64,000 bases of DNA from JAAFIW01 sp031414805. Lineage in GTDB: Bacteria > Pseudomonadota > Gammaproteobacteria > Burkholderiales > Burkholderiaceae_C. The DNA is taken from positions 1 to 64,000 of the forward strand of contig JANOQJ010000005.1 of assembly GCA_031414805.1 (NCBI GenBank). Reading direction: 5' to 3'. The notes under the pieces were generated by a model. The model was not told where the DNA came from. It did no database searches and saw nothing but the letters and a program-made list of their open reading frames with translations. Every line of letters begins with the position of its first letter. Position 1 is the stretch's first letter. Of this stretch, positions 34,091 through 43,221 are shown in pieces. The translations under genes were made by a program, and so were the position numbers.

Positions 34091-35499
34091 ACACACAATT
34101 TGCTCTGCTTGCACGCTTTGAGATTTTGCGCCTGGTGCGTAACCGGGCCAATGGCATGGTGCTGTTGAGTCTGCTGGCCGCGCTACTGTGCGGAGCATGG
34201 TTTTCGGGTCAGGCCGCGCGGGAGCTACGGGCGCAGGCCAGCCAACAAGCCACCGATTGGAGCAACATTGTGAAAAAGCGCCAGCAAGATGCTGTGGCAC
34301 TGCAAGCGCTGCCGACTCGAAACGAACAGCGGACCCTGATGGCGGCTTTTCAATTCGCCCGAGATGATCCAGCGCCGTCGCGCCTGGAACCGGGCGGGGG
34401 GCTGGTTCTTAGCGTGGGGCAGTTTGAACTGCTCAGCCCGTCAGTGCGCGTGGCGTTGGAAAGCCGCTACAGCGATGGTCGCAAGAGTGATGTGATTGCC
34501 AACCCGCTTTTGCAAGAGCTTGGTTTGCCAGACTTTTCAACGCTGGTTTTGTTGCTCACACCACTGGCTGTCATCGCACTGGCTTACGGCTTGTTGCAGG
34601 AAGAGCGGGAGTGTGGCACCTGGCGGCTGGTGTGCATGCACAGCGCCCAGCCATACCGGGTGATTGCGATGGCGCTGGGCGTGCGTTGGCTCGCGGTGTC
34701 AGCGGTGGTGGCAGTGGCCTCGCTGCTGGCGTTTGGCTTGGACCCGGGCTCTACAGGTCAGGCCCTGGCCACCTGGTTGGCTGCGGCCACGGGTCTGGCC
34801 GCGCTGTGGTGCGCGATTGCAGCTCTGTTCTGTTTTGGGCGCGTATCGGCTGCGGCTTGCGCTGCAGGTTTGCTCAGTCTGTGGTTGTTGGCTAACTTTG
34901 CAATACCGGTTGCGCTGGCTTGGGCTGCCGAGCGCGTGCATCCCATGCCGTCTCGCCTGACGCAAATTGTGGAGCTTCGACTGGCTCAGCAAGAAGCCGA
35001 GGTGCACAGCGAAGAACTGCTCGCCCAGTGGTACCAGAACAACCCCTCCCACAGCCACCCCAGCAAAAGCACGCACACCTGGCCGGTGAGTTTCATTCCA
35101 CGCTACCTGTCGCAAGACGAAACGATGCGCCCGCTGATGTATGCATTTGACCAGGCGCGCGCCCGGCAATTTGAGTGGCTGCAGCCGCTTGTATGGCTCG
35201 CGCCCACGCTGGCTTTGTCTTCAGCAGCCGATCAATTGGCAGGCATCGACGCGCCGCGGTATGCCGCTTACGTTGCCAGCGTGAACCAGTTCGAAGACGC
35301 CTGGCGCGATTTTTTCGTCCCCAAAATCATGAGCTACCAGGGTCTTGCGCCAACGCAGTTCACACAAGTGCCAGTGTTTCATGCCACCTCGCTTCCCGTG
35401 ACTTCGCCCTTGCCTTCGCTGGCCGCGCTCTGGGGTAGCGCCTGTGCGTTGATCCTGGTTTTTTTCGCCTTCTGCAGACGTTCAGGCGGTCAGTTTTAA
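34087..35499 (+). CDS. ABC permease, DUF3526 family (second)
   Basis: The 470-residue membrane protein has the same topology as its neighbour: a helix near residues 20-37, a long loop and a five-helix block (about residues 155-285). A loop rich in Ser/His (NNPSHSHPSKSTH) and a last helix near 450 follow. The two permeases likely form a heterodimer. The ATG at 34087 overlaps the upstream stop as ATGA; the longer frame is overlap only. No gene follows directly; a dispersed repeat copy begins 15 bases later. Confidence 0.85.
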   Translation: MNTQFALLARFEILRLVRNRANGMVLLSLLAALLCGAWFSGQAARELRAQASQQATDWSNIVKKRQQDAVALQALPTRNEQRTLMAAFQFARDDPAPSRLEPGGGLVLSVGQFELLSPSVRVALESRYSDGRKSDVIANPLLQELGLPDFSTLVLLLTPLAVIALAYGLLQEERECGTWRLVCMHSAQPYRVIAMALGVRWLAVSAVVAVASLLAFGLDPGSTGQALATWLAAATGLAALWCAIAALFCFGRVSAAACAAGLLSLWLLANFAIPVALAWAAERVHPMPSRLTQIVELRLAQQEAEVHSEELLAQWYQNNPSHSHPSKSTHTWPVSFIPRYLSQDETMRPLMYAFDQARARQFEWLQPLVWLAPTLALSSAADQLAGIDAPRYAAYVASVNQFEDAWRDFFVPKIMSYQGLAPTQFTQVPVFHATSLPVTSPLPSLAALWGSACALILVFFAFCRRSGGQF

Positions 35500-35513
35500 G
35501 CCAAATACGGCAT

Positions 35514-35560
35514 CAGCCCTTTTAAAGACTGCTCAAGCAGCTATTAATTTTATAGCAATT
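35514..35560 (+). repeat. Dispersed 45-bp repeat, copy 11
   Basis: It reads CAGCCCTTTTAAAGACTGCT then CAAGCAGCTATTAATTTTATAGCAATT. It is intergenic before the third TonB receptor gene. Confidence 0.85.
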
Positions 35561-35658
35561 TGAATGACGCCATCTGGCATTTACCCCCCTCCCGGGGGAA
35601 GGAGCCTGTTCTGCAACCTGACTTGTCACCTGATTCAACAACCCATCGCAAAAACACC

Positions 35659-37740
35659 ATGCACTTCACTTTCCCACTCCACCCCATCGCCCTGGCCGCG
35701 CTCTCGATGGTCACCCTGCCCCTGGCGGTCAACGCGCAGACCCTGCGCCCCATCGAAATCCGCGAAAAGGCGCAGCCGCGTTTCGGCGCAACCGACGCCG
35801 CTGCCACCAAAACCGACGTGCCGCTGATCGAAACCCCGCAGACGGTCAACGTCATTACCGCTCAGCAGTTGGACGCGCAGCAACCCGCCAGCCTCACCCA
35901 AGCCCTGGGCTACACCGCTGGCGTGAGCGCCGGCAATTTTGGGCGGCGGGGGTTTGACAACTACATCATTCGCGGCTTCGACCAGTCGGCCTACACCCTG
36001 CGTGACGGCCTGCGGCTGGACCCTGGCTTTTTGACCGAGCAGGAGATGTTTGGCCTGGAGCGCATTGAAGTGGTCAAAGGCCCGGGCTCGGTGCTGTTTG
36101 GCCAGCTCGCACCGGGCGGCGTGGTGAACCTGGTGAGCAAAACGCCGGATGGCCAGACCCGCCGCAGCGCTGAGGGCGGCCTGGGCAACAACAGCTTGGT
36201 GCGTGCGGCGGCTGACCTGTCGGGTCGCTTCAACACAGACGGCAGCCTCGCGTGGCGGCTGGTGGCCACCGCGTGGGACAAAGACGATTCGATTGACCAG
36301 GTGCGTGCCAAGCGCCAATACATCGCGCCCTCGCTCACCTGGAAAGCCAGCGCCGACACGCAGCTGACTGTGCTTGCGTCGTTTCAACAGGACGAATTTG
36401 TGCGCGCCATCAACCTGCCTGCGCGCGGCACAGTGCTACCGAACAGCAATGGCACGACCAATACGCGCCGCTACCTTGGCGAGCCCGGTTTTGAGCCGAT
36501 TGCGGTGCCGCAAACGCAATTGGGCTACCAGTTGTCGCACCGCATCAACGGGCATTGGACGTTTAAGCAAAACCTGCGCAAAAGCAGCTACAGCGTGCGC
36601 GGTCAAAACATGAATTTGGGCGCGTTGGCGGCTAACCAACTCACCGTCGCCCGCGTGCCGATTTTTGTGGACATCGACAGCAGCACCACCGCGCTGGACA
36701 ACCAGTTCAGCACCCGGGTCACCACCGGCAGCGTGCAGCACAAGCTGTTGTTTGGCCTGGACGCGATGCGCTACACCGACGATTCGCTGCAAAACGGCGG
36801 CACCCTGCCCGCAGCCAATCTGTTTAACCCCGGTGCCAGCGCCTTGGTGGTGCAAGGCCCCGTCACAGCCAACCGCCGCACCGTGATTGCGCAAACCGGC
36901 TGGTACGCGCAAGACCACATGAAGCTGGGAACGCAGTGGGTGGTGGTGGCCGGTGTGCGCCAGGACAGCGCCCGCAACGACACCATCAACCGGCTGAACA
37001 ACACCCGCGTGGCCGTCAAACAAAGCGCCACCACCGGCCGCCTGGGCGCGGTGTATCTGGCCGGTGGCGGCTTTGCGCCCTACGTGAGCTACGCCACCTC
37101 GTTTGTGCCCGTGGGCGGCAACCCCAAAGCCGACGGCAGCGCGCTGGAGCCCGAGCGCGGCGAGCAAACCGAGCTGGGCCTGAAGTGGGAAGACCCGCAA
37201 GGCCGCGCCCGCGTCAATGTGTCGGCCTACAACCTGAAGCGCCGCAACGTGGTGACCACAGACCCGGCCAACGCCGCCTTCAGCACGCAAATTGGCGAGC
37301 AAACCCACAAAGGTGTGGAGCTGGAAATCAACGCCCGCGCCACCCCCGCGCTAGACCTGGCCTTCAGCCTGGCCACCATCGATGCGCAAATTACCCGCAG
37401 CAACGCAGGCTTGCTGGGCAAGCGCCCCTCCAACACGCCCGAGTTTCAAGCCAGTCTGTGGGCCACCTACAAACTGGCCAGCCTGGGGTTGCCGGGAGCA
37501 GACCTGAGCCTGGGTCTGCGCCACGTCGGCTCGCGTGCGGGCGATGCGTTGAACACGTTTGACGTGCCCAGCTACACCGTGGCCGACCTGGCCGCCAGCC
37601 TGCAAAACGGCCCCTGGCGCTACAGCCTGCACGTGAGCAACCTGACCGACAAAACCTACTTTTTAGGGGGCGTGCAAGCATCACAAGTGAGCGTCGGCGA
37701 GCGCCGCAAACTGACCGCCACCGTGCGCTACGACTGGTAG
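35659..37740 (+). CDS. TonB-dependent siderophore receptor
   Basis: This 693-residue receptor has a signal peptide (to about residue 24, VNAQ), a TonB box and the siderophore-receptor plug: ETPQTVNVITAQQ, YIIRGFDQS, VVKGPGSVLFGQLAPGG. The C-terminal barrel ends RKLTATVRYDW. These match the FhuA/FpvA-like hydroxamate and mixed siderophore class. The ATG at 35659 is chosen because a normal signal peptide follows. A PAP2-type phosphatase gene starts 11 bases downstream and is probably co-transcribed. Confidence 0.92.
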   Translation: MHFTFPLHPIALAALSMVTLPLAVNAQTLRPIEIREKAQPRFGATDAAATKTDVPLIETPQTVNVITAQQLDAQQPASLTQALGYTAGVSAGNFGRRGFDNYIIRGFDQSAYTLRDGLRLDPGFLTEQEMFGLERIEVVKGPGSVLFGQLAPGGVVNLVSKTPDGQTRRSAEGGLGNNSLVRAAADLSGRFNTDGSLAWRLVATAWDKDDSIDQVRAKRQYIAPSLTWKASADTQLTVLASFQQDEFVRAINLPARGTVLPNSNGTTNTRRYLGEPGFEPIAVPQTQLGYQLSHRINGHWTFKQNLRKSSYSVRGQNMNLGALAANQLTVARVPIFVDIDSSTTALDNQFSTRVTTGSVQHKLLFGLDAMRYTDDSLQNGGTLPAANLFNPGASALVVQGPVTANRRTVIAQTGWYAQDHMKLGTQWVVVAGVRQDSARNDTINRLNNTRVAVKQSATTGRLGAVYLAGGGFAPYVSYATSFVPVGGNPKADGSALEPERGEQTELGLKWEDPQGRARVNVSAYNLKRRNVVTTDPANAAFSTQIGEQTHKGVELEINARATPALDLAFSLATIDAQITRSNAGLLGKRPSNTPEFQASLWATYKLASLGLPGADLSLGLRHVGSRAGDALNTFDVPSYTVADLAASLQNGPWRYSLHVSNLTDKTYFLGGVQASQVSVGERRKLTATVRYDW

Positions 37741-37751
37741 GCGGCGCAATC

Positions 37752-38519
37752 ATGAATTCCATTCCTGTGAATCCCGCCCGCCGCCGGGCTGCTTCGTTGC
37801 TGGCCGCCTGCGTGCTCGTCGCGCCAAGCCTGGCGCGGGCGCAAGCCCCTAGCCCCAACTACGTGGCCGTCTGCGATGTGGACCTGTGGCGCATCCTGCC
37901 CGCACCACCGGCTCCCACCAGCGCCGAGCAACAAACCGACCTGACCCAGGTCTACCAGTTGCAAGCCGCTCGCACGCCTGCCGTAGAAGCCGACGCCAAC
38001 CGCCACGCCAGCCTGCCTTCAGCGCAGTGGGCGGGCGACGTGCTGGGCCATCCCCTATTGCCCGACAGATACCCGCGCAGCGCCGCTTTGCTGGAGCGCG
38101 TGCTGCAGGACTTGCGGCCCGTGAACCGCGCAGCCAACGCGGTATTTCCCTTCCGCAAACGGCCGTTGGCCGCTGCGCTGGACCCGCAAGCCACCGCGCT
38201 CGTGCAACAGTTTGGCCCCCTGAAACCGTCGCTTGACATGAGCAACGCACCGCCCACCAGCAGCTACCCCAGCGCCAACGGCAGCGCCGCGCTGGTGCAA
38301 GCCGCCGTGCTGGGTGCCTTGTTTCCCCATATGCAAGACGCCTTCACGGCCAAAGCCGAACACGCCGCCAGCCTGCGGGTGATTGGCGGTGCCCACTTTC
38401 CCAGCGACGTGACGGGCTCACGCGCCGTCGTAGGGGGCTTTCTGGCCGCGCTGGCGCGCAGTCCGGCGTATCAGCGAGATTTGCTGGCAGCGCGCGAGGA
38501 AGTAACAACCGCGAAGTAG
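37752..38519 (+). CDS. PAP2/class A acid phosphatase-like periplasmic protein
   Basis: This 255-residue protein has a signal peptide (to about residue 31) and the PAP2 scaffold. The third motif is intact, with Arg and His of LRVIGGAHFPSDV. The first motif is recognisable in PFRKRPL. In the second, the usual PSGH is replaced by PSANG, so the acid/base His appears to be missing or shifted. It may be a weakened phosphatase or act on an unusual substrate. It directly follows a siderophore receptor gene, suggesting a role in handling a phosphorylated ligand, which is inference. Confidence 0.8.
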   Translation: MNSIPVNPARRRAASLLAACVLVAPSLARAQAPSPNYVAVCDVDLWRILPAPPAPTSAEQQTDLTQVYQLQAARTPAVEADANRHASLPSAQWAGDVLGHPLLPDRYPRSAALLERVLQDLRPVNRAANAVFPFRKRPLAAALDPQATALVQQFGPLKPSLDMSNAPPTSSYPSANGSAALVQAAVLGALFPHMQDAFTAKAEHAASLRVIGGAHFPSDVTGSRAVVGGFLAALARSPAYQRDLLAAREEVTTAK

Positions 38520-38565
38520 GTAGTGTGTTACCAGGCACCGCTCGTTACAAGAGAAAAGTGCCTCT

Positions 38566-38610
38566 CGCCCTTGTGAATACTGCTCAAGCAGCTACTTTTT
38601 CAGGAGCAAA
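38566..38610 (+). repeat. Dispersed 45-bp repeat, copy 12
   Basis: It reads GCCCTTGTGAATACTGCTCA then AGCAGCTACTTTTTCAGGAGCAAA. It is intergenic, between convergent genes. Confidence 0.85.
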
Positions 38611-38613
38611 GAT

Positions 38614-39120
38614 CTACTTGACGCCAACCGCCTCTGTGATGCGGTAATACAAACCGTATTGGTCATCCGCCAAAACAGCAAACACACCTTCCACCACCAC
38701 CGGCTCCATCGTGTACTTCACTGGCGATTTGGCTTTGACTTCGATGATGCTTTCCGGTCCCCCGGGCATGCAAAAAGAACAGGTCAGGGGCACAGAGCTG
38801 AGCAGGAAGTGGGTCTGCTTTTCGCGGGCGTCCATCGGCAACATGAAGCCCTGAATCTTCTGCGTTTTTTGATTCAGTGCCAGCTGATCTGGTTGGAACA
38901 CCGGCAGGATGCGGCCCTTTTGAACCCTCGTTTTCACGTTCGTCAGCACCGACCAGGGCACCACATCGGCGCGCGCACCCAAGGGCTTGAAAGGGCTGTT
39001 GGCACCATGCACACCGGCACCACTGCCAGCTGGCAGAGGAGAGCCCAAAGGTGAGCTGAGTTGGGCATACGCTGGAAACGCCAGCGCACACCCGGCCCAC
39101 AGCAGATACCGACGCTGCAT
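38614..39120 (-). CDS. DUF3299 domain protein
   Basis: The 168-residue exported protein has a signal peptide (to about residue 19, AYAQ) and the DUF3299 core near residues 78-165. The core includes QGFMLPMDAREKQTHFLLSS and a C-x2-C pair (TCSFCMPGG). DUF3299 proteins are periplasmic, often near metal transport or copper genes, with unknown biochemistry; the Cys pair may bind metal. It lies one base downstream of a small Cys/His-rich gene and the Fur-family regulator, so it may be part of the metal response. Confidence 0.82.
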   Translation of the reverse strand: MQRRYLLWAGCALAFPAYAQLSSPLGSPLPAGSGAGVHGANSPFKPLGARADVVPWSVLTNVKTRVQKGRILPVFQPDQLALNQKTQKIQGFMLPMDAREKQTHFLLSSVPLTCSFCMPGGPESIIEVKAKSPVKYTMEPVVVEGVFAVLADDQYGLYYRITEAVGVK

Positions 39121-39121
39121 A

Positions 39122-39370
39122 TCAGTGCTCGTGCTTCATGCCGCAGTATTTGCCAATGGCAATGCCTTTGCAGCTGGCAGCCAGCTCTTTGTGGCAGGCC
39201 TCATGCGCCTTGCCCGATTGCAGGCATTTGGCCGCTGCATCATGCGCAGCGCTGATGACCAGGTGGCGGTCGATGTCTTTTTTCACATCCGCGGCGCTGT
39301 GTTTGCCGGTTTGTGCCACTGCGCTGGTGGCAGCGAGCAAAAGACTGATTGTCAGGATAAGTTTGTTCAT
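39122..39370 (-). CDS. Small exported Cys/His-rich protein
   Basis: This protein of 82 residues has a clear signal peptide (MNKLILTISLLLAATSAVAQ). The mature part has four Cys and several His (KCLQSGKAHEACHK, SCKGIAIGKYCGMKHEH), suggesting disulfides or metal binding. No family is recognised. It is followed one base later by the DUF3299 gene and lies downstream of the Fur-family regulator, with a dispersed repeat in between. Confidence 0.75.
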   Translation of the reverse strand: MNKLILTISLLLAATSAVAQTGKHSAADVKKDIDRHLVISAAHDAAAKCLQSGKAHEACHKELAASCKGIAIGKYCGMKHEH

Positions 39371-39388
39371 GATTTCGCCTTTTTTTAC

Positions 39389-39428
39389 TACAAATTTAAT
39401 AGTGGCTTGAGCAGATTTCAAAGGGGCT
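39389..39428 (-). repeat. Dispersed 45-bp repeat, copy 13
   Basis: A diverged copy on the plus strand, CAAATTTAATAGTGGCTTGA then GCAGATTTCAAAGGGGCT, between the small exported protein gene and the fur-family gene. Confidence 0.75.
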
Positions 39429-39454
39429 GGCGGCCGATTTCTTCCATATTTTTT

Positions 39455-39928
39455 TCAGGCCCCGGGCTGCGCATCCGACGCACAACCAGCGCAGCGCCCG
39501 TGCACCGACACATCCACAGAATGGCCTTGATGGCCGGCCGCCGCCAGCGCTTGGAGCACCTTGCGCGCCGCCTCGCCCAGCGTGTCAGCGTCATCGGCCA
39601 GGCGGAATTGGCGGTGGCAGTCGTCGCACTCAAAAAGCGGGGCGGCGCTGTCCTGGGTGGCCATGGAAAAGCGCGAGACGCGTTGCGCGTCCACGGTGCG
39701 GCGCAGCAGGCCTGCCGCCGTGAATCTGTCCAGCAAGCGATAGAGCGTGACCCGATTGACCGCAACCCCTTGGGCGGCCAACGCCTGTTCGACCTGCGCA
39801 TGCGACAGCACCACCTCGTCACCTTGCGTGAACAACTGGGCCAGCGCGAGCGTGCCAGGCGTGCGGCGCAGCTGGGCGCTGGCCAGGGCGGCATCGACAA
39901 GCGCGTTGGTAGGTGTGGTGGATCGCAC
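39455..39928 (-). CDS. Fur-family metal regulator, Zur-like
   Basis: This regulator of about 157 residues has the Fur fold: N-terminal winged helix with VNRVTLYRLLDRF and C-terminal dimerisation domain. Two zinc-binding pairs are visible, CDDC and CAGC near the C-terminus. The start is uncertain; a GTG at 39928 is preferred over a TTG at 39967, and neither has a clear ribosome-binding site. It is divergent from a CobW-led operon, separated by two GCAAC-N3-GTTGC palindromes. Divergence from CobW makes zinc (Zur) more likely than iron, but this is inference. Confidence 0.8.
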   Translation of the reverse strand: MRSTTPTNALVDAALASAQLRRTPGTLALAQLFTQGDEVVLSHAQVEQALAAQGVAVNRVTLYRLLDRFTAAGLLRRTVDAQRVSRFSMATQDSAAPLFECDDCHRQFRLADDADTLGEAARKVLQALAAAGHQGHSVDVSVHGRCAGCASDAQPGA

Positions 39929-39986
39929 GGTGATGAACAGACAAAAGCTGACGAAAAAGCACAACAAAAATAGCCGGGGCCATTAA

Positions 39987-40032
39987 TGCAACTCAGTTGC
40001 GTTAGACTTGCTGACGCAACACAGTTGCAATT
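39987..40032. promoter_or_regulatory. Two tandem Zur-like palindromes
   Basis: GCAACTCAGTTGC (39988-40000) and GCAACACAGTTGC (40016-40028) are both GCAAC-N3-GTTGC palindromes spaced 28 bp centre to centre. They lie in the divergent gap between the Fur-family gene and the CobW gene, the expected place for a shared operator. Assignment to Zur is inferred from context. Confidence 0.65.
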
Positions 40033-40087
40033 GTAGCCAACGTAAGCCGTTCCGCTGCCGAATTAACACCCTCCCCAAGGAAACCCC

Positions 40088-41089
40088 ATGAGCCTCATCC
40101 CCGTCACCATCCTCACTGGCTTCCTGGGCAGCGGCAAAACCACTTTGCTCAACCACATCCTCAAAGCAGACCATGGTCACAAGATTGCAGTGATTGAAAA
40201 CGAATTTGGCGAGGCGGGCATCGACAACGAGCTGCTCGTGCAAGACCAGAGCGAGCAGATTGTGGAGATGAACAACGGCTGTATTTGCTGCACCGTGCGC
40301 GGTGACCTGGTGCGCATTCTGGGCGAGCTGGCAGACAAGAAAAAAGCTGGCACCTTGACGTTTGACCACGTGGTGATCGAAACCACCGGACTGGCTGATC
40401 CCGCACCCGTCGCACAAACTTTCTTTGTGGACGAAGACGTGCAGCAGAACTACCTGTTGGACGCAATCGTCACCATGGTAGACGCCAAGCATGCGCAGCA
40501 ACAACTTGACGAACACCACGAAGCACAGGAACAGGTGGGCTTTGCCGACCGGGTGCTGATCACCAAGACTGATCTGGTCACCGCCGACGACGTACAGGCG
40601 CTCCGCCAGCGGCTGACGCGCATGAACCCGCGCGCCAGAATTGGCGAATCACACCGGGGGGTGGCAGAAGTGAACGATTTGCTGGACATCCGCGGCTTCA
40701 ACCTGAACGCCATTCTGGACATCGAACCCGATTTTTTGAGCGATGTGACCCACGAGCATGACGACGATGTGACCTCATTCGTGTTCCGCGAAGACCGCCC
40801 GCTGGATCTGGAGAAGATGGAAGACTTGCTGGGTGCGATGGTGCAGGTGTACGGCACCCAGATGCTGCGCTACAAGGGTGTGCTGAACATCGCAGGGCAC
40901 GCGCGCCGCGTGGTGTTTCAGGGTGTCCACATGTTGATGGGCGCTGACCTGGGAACGCCCTGGAAGGTGGGCGAAAAACGCAGCTCCACGATGGTGTTCA
41001 TCGTCAAAGGCCTGGACAGCGCGTTGATTCTTAAAGGCATGGCCTTGTGCGTGGCGGAGCCGGGCGCAGTCAGCGGCGCTGCGCCATGA
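40088..41089 (+). CDS. CobW/G3E-family GTPase, probable metal chaperone
   Basis: This 333-residue G3E GTPase has Walker A GFLGSGKTT (residues 11-19), the metal-binding C-x-C-C motif in NNGCICCTVRGD, Walker B-like VIETTGLADP and the base-recognition TKTD. The C-terminal CobW domain starts near residue 225 and includes HEHDDD. Such GTPases deliver zinc or cobalt to client enzymes and are often under Zur control. It is the first gene of a tightly overlapping run with TonB receptor and ABC import genes. Confidence 0.92.
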   Translation: MSLIPVTILTGFLGSGKTTLLNHILKADHGHKIAVIENEFGEAGIDNELLVQDQSEQIVEMNNGCICCTVRGDLVRILGELADKKKAGTLTFDHVVIETTGLADPAPVAQTFFVDEDVQQNYLLDAIVTMVDAKHAQQQLDEHHEAQEQVGFADRVLITKTDLVTADDVQALRQRLTRMNPRARIGESHRGVAEVNDLLDIRGFNLNAILDIEPDFLSDVTHEHDDDVTSFVFREDRPLDLEKMEDLLGAMVQVYGTQMLRYKGVLNIAGHARRVVFQGVHMLMGADLGTPWKVGEKRSSTMVFIVKGLDSALILKGMALCVAEPGAVSGAAP

Positions 41090-43221
41090 AACGACTGATC
41101 GCAGGCACGGCCTCCGCCTTGCTGGCTCTGCCGCTGTCCGCCCAACCCACCCGCCCAGCGCCCGACGAAGACACCCGCGCACTACCCGCCGTCACGGTGT
41201 CGGGTGAACGCGGCGTGGCAACCCCGCTGGTGCAACCCTCAACGGCGGCCAGTCGGCTGAATCTGTCCCCACTCGAAACACCGGCCAGCGTGTCGGTGGT
41301 GCCTGCCGAGCTGGTGCGCAGCCTGGGCGTTGGCACCTTGATCGAAGCCAAAACGCTGGCCCCGGGTATCAGCTCAGCACCCAACCCTGGCAATGGCGGC
41401 AACCTGCTGAATGCGCGTGGGTTCACCGGGCAAAACTCCGTCAAGCAGCTGTACAACGGGCTGGAGATTTACAACGCAGGTGGTGTCGTGAGCTTTCCGT
41501 TTGACCCCTGGAACATCGAGCGCATTGAGGTCATGGGTGGCCCGGCCTCGGTGCTGTATGGCACGGGGGCCATTGGTGGCGCGGTGAACGTCGTCTCCAA
41601 ACAGCCTGACGCGTCACGAACCCGGCATGAGGTGGCTTTGGGCGCAGGGTCTTACCGTGCGCTGCATCAAGCGGTGGGCAGCACCGGCCCGCTGGCACCG
41701 GGCTGGTCGTATCGCCTGGACCTCAGCCACCGCGGCGCCAACAACTGGATTCCACGCGGCGAATCCGAAACGCTGGCGCTATCTGCTGCCCTGCGCTGGG
41801 ACGCCAGCGCGCGGCTGCGCTTGACCCTGCGCACCGACTACGGTGAGCAAAGCCCCATGCACTACCTGGGCACACCCCTGGCCAACGGGGCCGTGGCACC
41901 CGGCACCCGGCTGCAAAACTACAACATCAGCGACAACGACCTGTACTTCCAGGACCGTTGGCTGACGCTGCAGACCAACTGGGATCCAACGGACAACGTG
42001 ACGGTGCGCAGCGATGTCTACAACCTGAACCACCGGCGCCGCTACCGCGACATTCAGACCTTTACCTATGTGCCCGCGACGGGCGTGCAAAGTGCGGCCG
42101 TTCGCCGCACCGGTTACCGGGACATTGCCCATTCGCTGCAGCGGCAAAACGGCATCAACACCTACGCCAAAGTCAACGGCCAGCTGTTGGGTATGACCAA
42201 TGAATTTCTGGCGGGTTTTCAGGTGAACCAGGGCAGCTACGACCGCCACGACAACGTACGCGCCGGTACCTCGCTGGTAGACGCTTTGAATCCGGTGCCC
42301 GGCCTGTATCGCGATGCTTACAGGGGAGAGTCGTTGCCCCAGTACTACCTGCAACTCAATCAACTGGGGCTTTACCTGGAGAACCGGCTGGTGGTGAACG
42401 ACCAGTTCTCCGTGGTGGCGGGCCTGCGCAGCGACCGCTATCGCACGCAGCGGCTGGACCGGGTGACCAACAACAGCACCGAGGGCAAGTTGTCGGGCCT
42501 GAGCGGCAATGTGGGACTGGTGTTCAACCCCGAGCCCGAGTGGGCGGTCTACGGCCAACTGGCCACGGCGTCTGACCCGGTGAACTCGCTGGCCAGCATC
42601 GGCGCAAACCAGCAGGGTTTTGGTCTGTCCAAGGGTCGTCAGGTTGAAATTGGCGTCAAGCAAAGCCTGTGGAACGGCAAACGGGACTGGACCCTGGCGG
42701 CCTACCGCATCGTCAAAAAAGACCTGCTCACCGCCAATCTGGCCAACCCCACGATTCAAGAGCAGGTGGGTCAACAATCGTCGCGCGGCATTGAGGCGGC
42801 GGTATCAGCCCGGCTGAGTACTTGGCGCATCGAGGCCAATGGCACGGTGGTAGACCCCAAGTTCGACGACTTCAAAGCGCAGGTCGGCACGGTTACCCGT
42901 CAACTGGCGGGTAACGTGCCCACCACCGTACACCGGCGCGCTGCCAATCTGTTGGTGTTCTGGCAATTTGCGCCGGGCTGGACGGCGCGCAGCGCCCTGC
43001 AGTACGTGGGTCAGCGCTTCACCGACAACCTGAATGTGTCGTCCATGCCCGGCTACACCACGCTCAACCTGGGCTTGAACTGGGTTCCGGTGCCCCAGCT
43101 GTCGGTGGACCTGCGGCTGGACAACGCCACCGACAAGGTGTACGCCACCCAGGGGTCGGCCACACAGTGGATTTTGGGGCGGCCTCGGACCATCACGTTG
43201 TCGGGTTTCTATGCGTTTTGA
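41086..43221 (+). CDS. TonB-dependent receptor of the CobW operon
   Basis: This 711-residue receptor has a signal peptide (to about residue 20), a TonB-box region (ALPAVTVSGE), a plug with LLNARGFTGQNSVKQLYNG and VMGGPASVLYGTGAIGG, and a barrel ending RTITLSGFYAF. It resembles metallophore receptors. The ATG at 41086 overlaps the cobW stop as ATGA, and its end overlaps the next gene by eleven bases. The ligand is unknown; zinc, cobalt chelate or cobalamin-like complexes fit the neighbours. Confidence 0.9.
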   Translation: MKRLIAGTASALLALPLSAQPTRPAPDEDTRALPAVTVSGERGVATPLVQPSTAASRLNLSPLETPASVSVVPAELVRSLGVGTLIEAKTLAPGISSAPNPGNGGNLLNARGFTGQNSVKQLYNGLEIYNAGGVVSFPFDPWNIERIEVMGGPASVLYGTGAIGGAVNVVSKQPDASRTRHEVALGAGSYRALHQAVGSTGPLAPGWSYRLDLSHRGANNWIPRGESETLALSAALRWDASARLRLTLRTDYGEQSPMHYLGTPLANGAVAPGTRLQNYNISDNDLYFQDRWLTLQTNWDPTDNVTVRSDVYNLNHRRRYRDIQTFTYVPATGVQSAAVRRTGYRDIAHSLQRQNGINTYAKVNGQLLGMTNEFLAGFQVNQGSYDRHDNVRAGTSLVDALNPVPGLYRDAYRGESLPQYYLQLNQLGLYLENRLVVNDQFSVVAGLRSDRYRTQRLDRVTNNSTEGKLSGLSGNVGLVFNPEPEWAVYGQLATASDPVNSLASIGANQQGFGLSKGRQVEIGVKQSLWNGKRDWTLAAYRIVKKDLLTANLANPTIQEQVGQQSSRGIEAAVSARLSTWRIEANGTVVDPKFDDFKAQVGTVTRQLAGNVPTTVHRRAANLLVFWQFAPGWTARSALQYVGQRFTDNLNVSSMPGYTTLNLGLNWVPVPQLSVDLRLDNATDKVYATQGSATQWILGRPRTITLSGFYAF

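Noticed and set aside
40032..41086. A cobalamin riboswitch in front of the CobW operon or its receptor gene
   Set aside because: The gap before cobW is only 55 bases after the palindromes, and the receptor gene overlaps cobW, so there is no room for the aptamer.
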